Origin: JBHIKY01 sp042139015
Lineage (GTDB): Bacteria; Bacillota; Bacilli; Bacillales; Marinococcaceae
Direction: 5' to 3'
Assembly: GCF_042139015.1 (NCBI RefSeq)
Contig: NZ_JBHIKY010000001.1
Coordinates: 1-64,000, forward strand
DNA length: 64,000 bases
Part shown: one piece after another, positions 27,417 to 35,872 of the stretch
Layout: each line of letters opens with the position of its first letter
How positions within the stretch are numbered: the first letter of the stretch is position 1
The notes under the pieces: generated by a model
Seen by the model: the letters and a program-made list of their open reading frames with translations, nothing else
Told to the model about the DNA's origin: nothing
The model's database searches: none
Program-made: the position numbers and the translations under genes

Positions 27417-27467
27417 AAAGCTAATCCTTTCGTCATTTGAACCTGGCGACAAGGCTTAGCTTTTTTT
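27417..27467 (+). terminator. terminator downstream of the ABC exporter
   Basis: AAAGCTAA..CCTT..CGTC pairs with GGCGAC..AAGG.TTAGCTTT and is followed by a run of seven T. It is a long imperfect stem ending at 27467. Confidence 0.7.
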
Positions 27468-27600
27468 ATTTTCAAAATTCCTTCGTCCTTCGAAAAACTC
27501 TCTGTCAGATTAATTGAAAAAATATGCTCTTAACATGCATAATAAAGCGGTTTTTCCCCGTCATGAAAGGGTTTTAAAAAATATTTATTTGAAAAAAGTG

Positions 27601-27650
27601 TGTGAGATAACCTTCCGTAAGTTCCCAACTTCTCAGTTTGCTGCTATACA
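27601..27650 (+). promoter_or_regulatory. nasF-nirBD-nasA promoter with TnrA-like upstream site
   Basis: TGTGAGATAACCTTCCG (27601-27617) matches the TnrA/GlnR consensus TGTNANAWWWTMTNACA at 11 of 14 defined positions. Downstream is a poor -35 (TTCCCA, 27622-27627) and a -10 TATACA (27645-27650) at 17 bases. The box centre is about 48 bases before the expected start, the place where TnrA activates nas genes in B. subtilis. A weak -35 suits activator dependence. Confidence 0.45.
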
Positions 27651-27706
27651 ATCACTCACATAAGAAAAATTGATTACCGCATCCACAGAAGGGAGAATTA
27701 GCTTTC

Positions 27707-28855
27707 ATGAATCAATCATATGGAAAGGTATATTTGGTCGGTGCCGGACCGGGCAGTCCGGATCTGCTGACGATACGCGGGGCAGAATGCCTGCAGAAAG
27801 CAGATGTTGTTTTGTATGATCGGCTGGCTCATCCCGCTCTACTTTTTCATATACCAGCACATGCAAAACTCATCTACTGTGGAAAAAAGCCTTGTGCCCA
27901 CACACTCCGGCAGGAGGATATTCAAAATGAGATGTATATTCACGCAAAACGCGGAAAAACTGTTGTCCGATTAAAAGGCGGGGACCCGGCTGTGTTTGGA
28001 CGTGTGGCTGAAGAGTTGACTGAACTCGCTGTACGGGGTATTGCTTATGAAATTGTTCCTGGAATCACTGCCGGAAGCGCTGCCGCCTCATACGCGGGTA
28101 TCTCCCTGACCCACCGGGAGTACGCCCATGGCTACCAAGTGTTGACAGGTCATGGCAAAAATCCGGACGAAGACAGGCCGGCTAAGTGGCTGCAGTTAGC
28201 AGAAACTACTAATACGCTGATCTGGTATATGGGAATGAAACGATTATCCCATATCGCCAGCCAGCTGATGTTATACGGAAAAGACCCTCATGAAAACGTA
28301 CTTGTCATCGAATGGGCCACACACCGGCACCAGCGCACAATCTCAGGAACACTGGAAAATATCGCTGAGAAAGTGGACGATGCAGCTATTAAAAATCCTT
28401 CTATTATCATTATCGGGAAAGTAACCAGGCAGCATGAAGCATTGCAGTGGTTTCATTCATCCTCCGTCGGTGGAGTGCTTACATTTATTCAAAATGACGA
28501 TGAAAGACAAGCTTTTGAGGAGTTAAAAACTAGTGACATGGAAGTTTATATAAGCACTCATTTTACTAAAGATGCTTCCTCTTTCAACAACTCCATGGAA
28601 ATTACAAAAAGGCTTGCTGAAGAAAAGTTCATTAAGCACATCGTCATCCCTCCAACTTCAGAAGGGATGAAGCTGAAGGAAAACCTTTCTGAACTCGGTA
28701 ATGCAGAGGATATTTCCTTCTGGTGCACTGCCGAATCTAGTGAAGCTACTTCAATCTCGGCAATTACGCCTTTACACACATTAAATAAAGATTCGAAGAA
28801 ATGGCTTGGCCAGTTTTATGACAAAGAGCATTTGGATGAAAAAGCAACGGTATAA
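27707..28855 (+). CDS. nasF: uroporphyrinogen-III C-methyltransferase (siroheme synthesis)
   Basis: 382 residues. The N-terminal ~250 residues are a complete SUMT domain: VGAGPGSPDLLT near 11-22, LKGGDPAVFGR around 89-99 and PGITAGSAAASYAGI around 119-133. It makes precorrin-2 from uroporphyrinogen III with S-adenosylmethionine, the first step to the siroheme used by the nitrite reductase encoded next. The C-terminal ~125 residues are extra relative to stand-alone SUMT and may be a degenerate uroporphyrinogen-III synthase-like domain; no motif confirms it. ATG 27707 follows AAGGGAG. First gene of the nitrite reductase operon. Confidence 0.88.
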   Translation: MNQSYGKVYLVGAGPGSPDLLTIRGAECLQKADVVLYDRLAHPALLFHIPAHAKLIYCGKKPCAHTLRQEDIQNEMYIHAKRGKTVVRLKGGDPAVFGRVAEELTELAVRGIAYEIVPGITAGSAAASYAGISLTHREYAHGYQVLTGHGKNPDEDRPAKWLQLAETTNTLIWYMGMKRLSHIASQLMLYGKDPHENVLVIEWATHRHQRTISGTLENIAEKVDDAAIKNPSIIIIGKVTRQHEALQWFHSSSVGGVLTFIQNDDERQAFEELKTSDMEVYISTHFTKDASSFNNSMEITKRLAEEKFIKHIVIPPTSEGMKLKENLSELGNAEDISFWCTAESSEATSISAITPLHTLNKDSKKWLGQFYDKEHLDEKATV

Positions 28856-28890
28856 CATTGCCTGCAAAAATAAAAGGAGGACCATCATTC

Positions 28891-31323
28891 ATGACTGACA
28901 GAAAAGAGAAGCTGGTTGTTATAGGAAATGGGATGGCGGGCGTACGCACTGTAGAAGAGATCCTAAAAAGAGACCCGGACCGTTTTGAAATTACTATTTT
29001 CGGAAAAGAACCTCACCCGAACTACAACAGAATTTTACTATCCTCTGTCCTACAGGGGGATACAACGGTAAATGATATTATCTTAAACACTTATGAATGG
29101 TATGAGCAGAACAATATTACACTTTATACCGGCGATCCGGTAACAAAAATCGATACAAAAACACAGACCCTCGAAAGTATGCAGGGAATAAAGCTCAGAT
29201 ATGATCATTTAATTATGGCCACCGGGTCGAATCCTTTTATGCTTCCACTTCCCGGCGCAGACAAAGAAGGAGTTATTGCCTTCCGCGATATCAAAGACTG
29301 TGAAACGATGATCGACGCCTCATCAAAGTACAAACGAGCGATCGTCATTGGCGGCGGTTTATTAGGTCTTGAGGCTGCACGCGGGCTGTTGAACCTAAAC
29401 ATGGAAACAGAAGTCGTACATCTTGAGGAGACATTGATGGAACGCCAGCTCGATCAAACAGCCGGAACTATGCTGAGAGAAGAACTGGAATCTCAGGGCA
29501 TGAGGTTTCATATGCCGAAAATGACTGAGCGTATTTTCGGAAAAGACCGGGTACAGGGCATTCAGTTTAAAGACGGTACGAAATTATATGGGGATCTTGT
29601 GGTAATGGCGGTCGGAATTAAGCCGAACGTCGAGCTTGCAAAAGAGTCCGGCCTGGAGACGAACCGCGCTATTGTCGTAAACGATTATTTAGAGACAGAT
29701 ACCCCCAATGTTTATGCGGTCGGGGAATGCGCGGAGCATAACGGCATAGCTTATGGTCTTGTGGCCCCGCTTTATGAACAGGGCCAGGTGCTCGCCGACC
29801 GTCTCTGTGATGCTTCTTCCAATTCCGCCTACAATGGATCTCTTCTTTACACACAGCTGAAAGTATCCGGCGTAGACGTATTTTCAGCCGGCGATTTCCA
29901 GGAAGGTGAAGGCAAGAAAGCGATTCGTGTTCATGATGAATTTGAGGGCATGTATAAGAAAGTGATGCTCCGCGACAACAAAGTCGTAGGCTCAGTGCTG
30001 TACGGAGACACAGCCGATTCCCCGAGACTGCTTGACATGATGAAGAAACAGGAGGATGTGAGCGGCCTGAACAAAGCTGTCATCCTTCCGTCTGAATCAG
30101 GCGAAAAAGCGGAAAGTCCGGTAATTGCGATGGCTCCTCAAGAAACCATCTGCGGCTGTAATGGGGTTTCCAAAGAAGCCATCGTTCAATCTATCGAGCA
30201 GGACGGGCTCCGCTCAGTGGAGGAAATAAAACAGCATACCAATGCTTCACGCTCGTGCGGAGGCTGTAAACCACTGGTCGCTGATCTCCTGCAGGCCACC
30301 CTTGGAGATGGAGCGGAAGTGTCAGCAGCTGAACCAGTATGCGGCTGCACTCCCTTATCGCATGAAGAAGTACAGGAAGCCATCCGTAACCAGCAGCTGA
30401 CTCACCCCAGAGAGGTCATGAATGTGCTCGGCTGGGAAAACGACGAAGGCTGTTCTAAATGCCGTCCTGCTGTTAACTACTATCTCGGAGTAATTCATCC
30501 CCAGACGTATGAGGATGACGACCGTTCCCGCTTTGTTAACGAACGAGTTCATGCCAACATCCAGAATGACGGCACATACTCTGTTGTTCCCCGCATGTAC
30601 GGGGGCGTGACAAATCCAGAACAGCTCCGAAAAATTGCAGAGGTAGCAGATAAATACAGCGTACCGCTGCTTAAATTAACCGGCGGCCAGCGAATAGATA
30701 TGCTTGGCATCCATAAAGAAGATCTCCCGCACGTCTGGTCTGATCTCGATATGCCATCGGGATACGCCTATGCCAAATCTATCAGAACTGTAAAAACGTG
30801 CGTAGGGGAAGACTTCTGCCGTTTCGGTACCCAGGATTCCATCGGACTCGGAATTGCCATCGAGAAAAAATATGAGCGTTTGAACACCCCTCACAAAGTA
30901 AAAATGGCCGTTTCTGCCTGTCCGAGAAACTGTGCAGAATCAGGGATTAAAGACATTGGGATTGTCGGCGTGGAAGGCGCCTGGGAAATGTATGTAGGTG
31001 GAAACGGCGGGGTGGAGCTGCGTGCCGGTGATCTCCTTGCCAAGGTAGAAACAAGTAAGGAGGTACTGGAAATTATCAGTGCATTCTTACAATTCTACCG
31101 TGAAGATGCTAAGTATTTAGAGCGTACTTCCCATTGGGTGGAACGAGTAGGACTCGATCACATCCGCAGTGTGGTAATAGATAATCTCGAAAACCGTCAC
31201 TACTTTGCAGAACGAATGGATACAGCCCTTGAAAACCGTTCTGAAGATCCGTGGGAGAAGCTGACACATAATGAACAAAAACGAAACGAGCTGTTTGAAC
31301 GAAAAGCAGTCGAACTAGTTTAG
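28891..31323 (+). CDS. nasD: assimilatory nitrite reductase [NAD(P)H] large subunit
   Basis: An 810-residue NirB-type enzyme that reduces nitrite to ammonium in the cytoplasm. In order: a FAD/NAD(P)H pyridine-nucleotide reductase module (IGNGMAG near 9-15; GGGLLGLEAARG mid-domain), two BFD-like [2Fe-2S] segments (CGCNG..C..CGGC and CGCTPL..C..C), a ferredoxin half-domain, and the siroheme/[4Fe-4S] module with CVGEDFC and CPRNC, all four cysteines present. ATG 28891 has AAAGGAGG upstream; a TTG at 28858 in the same frame is less likely. Followed after 14 bases by the small subunit gene. Confidence 0.93.
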   Translation: MTDRKEKLVVIGNGMAGVRTVEEILKRDPDRFEITIFGKEPHPNYNRILLSSVLQGDTTVNDIILNTYEWYEQNNITLYTGDPVTKIDTKTQTLESMQGIKLRYDHLIMATGSNPFMLPLPGADKEGVIAFRDIKDCETMIDASSKYKRAIVIGGGLLGLEAARGLLNLNMETEVVHLEETLMERQLDQTAGTMLREELESQGMRFHMPKMTERIFGKDRVQGIQFKDGTKLYGDLVVMAVGIKPNVELAKESGLETNRAIVVNDYLETDTPNVYAVGECAEHNGIAYGLVAPLYEQGQVLADRLCDASSNSAYNGSLLYTQLKVSGVDVFSAGDFQEGEGKKAIRVHDEFEGMYKKVMLRDNKVVGSVLYGDTADSPRLLDMMKKQEDVSGLNKAVILPSESGEKAESPVIAMAPQETICGCNGVSKEAIVQSIEQDGLRSVEEIKQHTNASRSCGGCKPLVADLLQATLGDGAEVSAAEPVCGCTPLSHEEVQEAIRNQQLTHPREVMNVLGWENDEGCSKCRPAVNYYLGVIHPQTYEDDDRSRFVNERVHANIQNDGTYSVVPRMYGGVTNPEQLRKIAEVADKYSVPLLKLTGGQRIDMLGIHKEDLPHVWSDLDMPSGYAYAKSIRTVKTCVGEDFCRFGTQDSIGLGIAIEKKYERLNTPHKVKMAVSACPRNCAESGIKDIGIVGVEGAWEMYVGGNGGVELRAGDLLAKVETSKEVLEIISAFLQFYREDAKYLERTSHWVERVGLDHIRSVVIDNLENRHYFAERMDTALENRSEDPWEKLTHNEQKRNELFERKAVELV

Positions 31324-31337
31324 AAGGGAGCACCTAC

Positions 31338-31661
31338 ATGGAAAAATTACAGGAAAAACAACAGTATTACGTTATGAACTATGATGAGCTGCGAGTAAAT
31401 ATCCCTCAGGAAGTCTTACTCGAAGGCCAGTCCATCGCCGTTTTCCGAACAAACAAAGGAGAAGTTCATGCTATTGAGAACAGCTGCCCTCACCGGGGAG
31501 GGCCGCTTTCTCAGGGTATTGTGAGCGGCGATAATGTTTTCTGTCCCCTTCATGACTGGAAAATAAATGTGACGGACGGCCAGGTCCAGGCCCCTGATGA
31601 AGGCTGTGTGAAAACCTATAACACATTGGTAGATAACGGCTCTATTTATCTAATCGTCTAA
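31338..31661 (+). CDS. nasE: nitrite reductase small subunit, Rieske-type
   Basis: 107 residues, a single NirD-type Rieske domain. Both [2Fe-2S] ligand pairs are intact: CPHRGG (about 49-54) and CPLHDW (about 69-74), so unlike many NirD proteins that lost the cluster it may still bind one. It partners with the large subunit encoded 14 bases upstream. ATG 31338 follows GAAGGGAG. Confidence 0.9.
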   Translation: MEKLQEKQQYYVMNYDELRVNIPQEVLLEGQSIAVFRTNKGEVHAIENSCPHRGGPLSQGIVSGDNVFCPLHDWKINVTDGQVQAPDEGCVKTYNTLVDNGSIYLIV

Positions 31662-31736
31662 GTAATTTTTTTATCATTCTTGTTTTTCAATTTTTCTGTT
31701 CATTGATCATTATAAATACAGAAAGGCGGCCAATCC

Positions 31737-33272
31737 TTGACAGTTAAAGAATTCTTCACGTTTAAAGATGAAAAGGTAAAAATCCTACACTTCTGCTGGT
31801 TCGCTTTTTTTGTATCGTTTTTTGCCTGGTATAACATGGCTCCACTTGCCACGACCATGATGGAGGATATGGGATGGCTGACACCTGAACATATCGCAGC
31901 ACTTGGTATATTAAATGTGGCGTTAACCATCCCCGCCCGCATTGTCATTGGGTCCCTGCTCGATCGATTTGGGCCGAGAATAGTATACTCGGGCTTACTG
32001 ATAATTATGTCGATACCTACCTTTGTGTTCGCCTTTGGAGACACATGGGCCCAGCTGATGGTTTCAAGGCTTATTCTCGGCAGCATCGGTGCGAGCTTTG
32101 TAGTCGGCATCCGTATGGTTGCAGAATGGTTTCCCCCAAAACATGTCGGATTCGCAGAAGGCATCTACGGTGGGTGGGGAAACTTTGGTTCTGCTGCCGC
32201 TGCCATGTTCCTTCCCTGGCTCGGCCTTACCCTGTTCGGGGGAGATGAAGGCTGGCGTTATGCGGTCGCGTTTACCGGACTTGTCTGTTTGATATACGGG
32301 TTTGTATTTTACTTCAATGTCAAAGACACACCGGATGGACGAAGCTTAATTAAGCCTAAACGTACCGGGGCGATGGAAGTAAGCTCATGGAAGGACATGT
32401 TTCAGCTTATTTTTTGGACAATACCTTTAGGCGGCGCTCTGGCGCTCAGTGCCTGGAGAATTGAAAACATGGGCTTTATGTCTGTAAATGTCCTGTATGC
32501 AATTTGGGTCGTTATCGGATTAGTGTTTGTCTATCAGATATATCAAATCTTAAAAGTGAATATTCCGTTGTTGAAAAAAGGAGTTCCGGAAGACGACAAG
32601 TATTCATTTAAAAATGTCGGAGCCCTGAACAGTACTTACTTTGCCAACTTTGGAGCAGAACTTGCGATCGTATCAATGCTCCCAATGTTTTTTCAGATGA
32701 CTTTCTCTTTAACTCCATCCACGGCTGGAATTATTGCAGCGTCGTTTGCGTTTATAAATCTGCTTGCAAGACCGCTCGGCGGAATTCTTTCCGATAAAAT
32801 GGGGAGTAGACGTAACGTCATGCTGGTCTACATGATTGGTATTACAGCCGGACTTGTCGGCATGGGCCTGATTGATTCCAATTGGCCGATTGCTGTCGCG
32901 GTAATTGTCACAGTTGTTACCTCTATGTTTATCCAGGGTGCTGAAGGGGCAACCTTTGCGATCATTCCAATGATTAAAAAGCGCATCACCGGCCAGGTTG
33001 CGGGGATGGCCGGTGCCTTTGGAAACGTTGGAGCCACAGTTTATCTGACGCTCTACACCTTTGTAACCCCACAGCAATTCTTTTTCATTCTCGCCGGAGG
33101 AGCCTTTGTAAGCTTTGTTGTATGTTATTTCACCTTAGAAGAACCAAAAAATGCCTTCAGCGATGACTACTACATGTCCGAAGACGATCTCCTATTAGAA
33201 GAAGAGTCGCTTGAGGAAGAAGTTGCGGCGACCAAAGAAAGTGTCTATGCCGCAAAGCGTAAAATTGATTAA
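31737..33272 (+). CDS. nasA: MFS nitrate/nitrite transporter (NarK/NasA type)
   Basis: 511 residues with 12 or more transmembrane helices. Nitrate-signature glycine-rich segments are present: GGWGNFGSAAAAMFLP (about 145-160) and GMAGAFGNVGATVY (about 422-435). It should import nitrate for the reductases on either side. It is longer than B. subtilis NasA because of an extra membrane-loop region between the two halves (about 230-290) and an acidic tail. The start is TTG 31737 preceded by AAGGCGG; no better ATG exists near the family start. The 75-base gap after nasE contains TATAAAT, so a secondary promoter is possible. Confidence 0.88.
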   Translation: MTVKEFFTFKDEKVKILHFCWFAFFVSFFAWYNMAPLATTMMEDMGWLTPEHIAALGILNVALTIPARIVIGSLLDRFGPRIVYSGLLIIMSIPTFVFAFGDTWAQLMVSRLILGSIGASFVVGIRMVAEWFPPKHVGFAEGIYGGWGNFGSAAAAMFLPWLGLTLFGGDEGWRYAVAFTGLVCLIYGFVFYFNVKDTPDGRSLIKPKRTGAMEVSSWKDMFQLIFWTIPLGGALALSAWRIENMGFMSVNVLYAIWVVIGLVFVYQIYQILKVNIPLLKKGVPEDDKYSFKNVGALNSTYFANFGAELAIVSMLPMFFQMTFSLTPSTAGIIAASFAFINLLARPLGGILSDKMGSRRNVMLVYMIGITAGLVGMGLIDSNWPIAVAVIVTVVTSMFIQGAEGATFAIIPMIKKRITGQVAGMAGAFGNVGATVYLTLYTFVTPQQFFFILAGGAFVSFVVCYFTLEEPKNAFSDDYYMSEDDLLLEEESLEEEVAATKESVYAAKRKID

Positions 33273-33281
33273 AAGCTGCCA

Positions 33282-33504
33282 GGGGCTGTATCATAAATGA
33301 TACTCGCCCCTTTTTGCATGGTAAAAAAAGCAGTGGACAAGTCCTTCGCTTTCCGTGGGCATCGCTTCAGCTAACCGGGCGAAACCCGCGCCCGGCGGAT
33401 CTTCAGCCGCTGCTCTTCCCACTGGAGTCTTCGGACTTGTCCCCTGCTATCTTCTATTTAGGATACTACTTTTTTCTATAAAAAGGGGCTTTTGATACAG
33501 CCCC
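33282..33504 (+). repeat. 220-bp GGGGCTGTATCA repeat element, copy B
   Basis: Left end GGGGCTGTATCAT with AAATGATACTCGCCCC forms a terminal hairpin. The right end GGGGCTTTTGATACAGCCCC forms another and is the inverted counterpart. Inside, GGACAAGTCC and GGACTTGTCC, plus the dyad GGGCGAAACCCGCGCCC, nest to make an almost fully foldable unit. Nearly identical to the copies at 38.3 and 46.3 kb. It lies directly after nasA and may also end its transcript. Confidence 0.8.
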
Positions 33505-33653
33505 TTCTTTGTGTGCACACGGAAGCTGCCCATTACAGCAGCAGCTTCGAAAAGCTTGAAGCCGTCATTGGGCTTTTTACATTGAGCGTTCAGCTGAAAA
33601 AAGGCTGGGATGTTGGATGGGAATGCGGGCAAAAATCGGAGAGTATAGAAAAT

Positions 33654-33690
33654 GATCCGGGACATATTCTGCCCCGGATCGTTATTTTTT
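33654..33690. terminator. terminator between convergent nas units
   Basis: GATCCGGG (33654-33661) pairs with CCCGGATC (33673-33680). A T-rich tail follows on the plus strand, with TTTTCT on the minus strand. It lies 25 bases past the nasC stop codon. The 33505-33653 stretch before it has no gene, only a small hairpin GAAGCTGC...GCAGCTTC. Confidence 0.75.
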
Positions 33691-33714
33691 AATGTATTCT
33701 TCCAGTGGTATTAT

Positions 33715-35853
33715 CTACACACTCGACGCAGAACGGATCGCTACTGTGGATCGTTTAAATCCAGGCATACGGCAAACAGGATCAAGCTCGCCGCCTATCA
33801 AATTATTAATGTTTTGTTCCTTTCCCCAGTGCATTGGAGCAAATACTGTATCCTGCCGAACTTGATCCGAATAAAGACATCGAATTGTAGTTTCTCCTCT
33901 TCTGGAGGAAAGAACTACGCGTTCGCCCGAGCGGAGCCCATATACTTGAGCAGTTTCCGGATGGATATACACAAACGATTCAAATTCACGGGCCAGCAGC
34001 TGCGAGCTTCGGCGTGTCTGCTCCCCTGTTAAATAATGATTCATTGTCCTTCCAGTCGTAACAAAGAGAGGATACGCTTCACTTACATCTTCTTTTTCCA
34101 CAGGAGCTGCCGTTCCAGAATAGAGAGCTGCCCGGCCGTCAGCTGTTGGAAATGAATCTTCAAACATGACTTTTTGACCTGGTTCATCAAGAGATGGACA
34201 CGGCCAAAATACACCTGATTCCTTTCGGATACGGTCGTAGGTGATACCATAATAGTCTGCCTTAGCACCGCGGGTGGCAAGTCTAAGTTCATTAAATATA
34301 TCTTCTACTGTTTCATAGGGGAAATATCTCCCCTTACCTACAGCTTCTGCGATTGCGGATAATATCTCCCAATCATGGCGGCACTGTCCAGGCGGACGCT
34401 TAGAAGCTTCACGAAGAGTCACGCGCCCTTCCAGGTTCGTAATAGTACCTTCATCCTCAAGGTATGAGGTAGTTGGTAAAATAACATCAGCGTACGCTGC
34501 GGATTCACTCATAAACATTTCGAATGCTACCATAAAACTCAACGACTCAAGCGCCCGATGAGCCAGGTTTGCATTAGGATTGGAAATGACAGGATTTGAA
34601 CCGACTAAAATGAGGCCTTTTATATCTCCTGTTTCCATTTGTTCGAGCATTTCATATGCGGAAACCCCTTTGGCCGGTAATGCTTGCTCGGAAATTCCCC
34701 ATACTTCAGAAATATATCTCCGATCTTCATCATTATCAATAAATCGATAGCCGGGAAGCTGATCCGCTTTCTGGCCATGCTCCCGGCCGCCCTGCCCGTT
34801 AGCCTGGCCAGTAATCGCTCCGTATCCACAGGCAGGTTTTCCAATTTTCCCTGTCAAAAGCAGGACGTTTAAGAAATTCCTCACAGTTTCGTACCCATTT
34901 GTCTGCTGTTCCACGCCCCGGGCCGTAAAAATCATTCCCGTATTCGCTCTGCCAAACCGTATGGCTGCCTCACGTACATCTTCCGGTTGAAGCCCTATCT
35001 GCTCGCATAGCGTGTCAGCTGGCAGGTCAGCCATTTCTTTAAGAAGTGCATCAGCACCAGTTGTTCGTTCTTCACAAAAATTTTCATCTACTAAGCCATC
35101 TTCTATAATAAATTTTTGCAGTAATTGGGCAAGAATTTTGTCATTGCCAGGTTTAATTTTAAGGTGAAGATCTGCCATTGCCGTCGTATCCGTTTCACGC
35201 GGGTCAATAGCAATTAGAAATGAACCGTTTTCCTTCGCTTCTTCTAGATAAGGCATGAAGGTCGGCTGGCACTCTGCAACATTCGTGCCTGCCAGCACGA
35301 TACATTTGGCATCTGCAATCTCCTCGAGACGATTTGTCAGCCCGCGGTCGACACCAAATGCTTTGGTTCCGGCGGAAGCGGCAGAGGACATACAAAAGCG
35401 GCCATTGTAATCAATATATTTTGTGCCGAGCCCCACACGAGCAAATTTACCGAGCAGGTACGCTTCTTCATTGGTTAACGATCCTCCTCCGTAAACCGAC
35501 ATCGAATCGTTTCCATATTCCTGCTGGAGGTCTTCAATATTTTCTTCAATGACTTTCAGCGCTTCTTCCCAGGATCCCTCCTGAAACTCACCATCTTTCT
35601 TAATAAGAGGAGTCGTGATCCGATCAGGATGAACCGTATGCTGATATGCATTTTTTCCTTTGACGCACAGACGCCCTTTAGTAGTAGGGTTATCCATTCC
35701 TACCGTACGATAACGGGAGCGGTACGGCCCCCTTTCTTCTATTACCTTTTTCTTGCATTGCATGCTGCAAAAAGGACATTGAGTTTCATATATGGTTTCT
35801 TTGACTGAGGATTCCTGTCGTTTACGGAAGCCTGCAAGTAAGTTTTCGTTCAT
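33715..35853 (-). CDS. nasC: assimilatory nitrate reductase catalytic subunit
   Basis: 712 residues, a molybdopterin oxidoreductase reducing nitrate to nitrite in the cytoplasm; there is no Tat signal. An N-terminal [4Fe-4S] site CPFCSMQC plus GRLCVKG is followed by the Mo-bisMGD domains (YNGRFCMSSAASAGTKAFG; VGSNPVISNPN; TTGRTMNHYLTGEQTRRS) and a C-terminal MGD-binding domain with FAPMHWGKEQN. ATG 35853 follows GGGAGGG. It overlaps no neighbour and sits 19 bases after nasB. Mo-cofactor genes are not in the window. Confidence 0.92.
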   Translation of the reverse strand: MNENLLAGFRKRQESSVKETIYETQCPFCSMQCKKKVIEERGPYRSRYRTVGMDNPTTKGRLCVKGKNAYQHTVHPDRITTPLIKKDGEFQEGSWEEALKVIEENIEDLQQEYGNDSMSVYGGGSLTNEEAYLLGKFARVGLGTKYIDYNGRFCMSSAASAGTKAFGVDRGLTNRLEEIADAKCIVLAGTNVAECQPTFMPYLEEAKENGSFLIAIDPRETDTTAMADLHLKIKPGNDKILAQLLQKFIIEDGLVDENFCEERTTGADALLKEMADLPADTLCEQIGLQPEDVREAAIRFGRANTGMIFTARGVEQQTNGYETVRNFLNVLLLTGKIGKPACGYGAITGQANGQGGREHGQKADQLPGYRFIDNDEDRRYISEVWGISEQALPAKGVSAYEMLEQMETGDIKGLILVGSNPVISNPNANLAHRALESLSFMVAFEMFMSESAAYADVILPTTSYLEDEGTITNLEGRVTLREASKRPPGQCRHDWEILSAIAEAVGKGRYFPYETVEDIFNELRLATRGAKADYYGITYDRIRKESGVFWPCPSLDEPGQKVMFEDSFPTADGRAALYSGTAAPVEKEDVSEAYPLFVTTGRTMNHYLTGEQTRRSSQLLAREFESFVYIHPETAQVYGLRSGERVVLSSRRGETTIRCLYSDQVRQDTVFAPMHWGKEQNINNLIGGELDPVCRMPGFKRSTVAIRSASSV

Positions 35854-35872
35854 TTATTTCCCTCCCTGTCCT

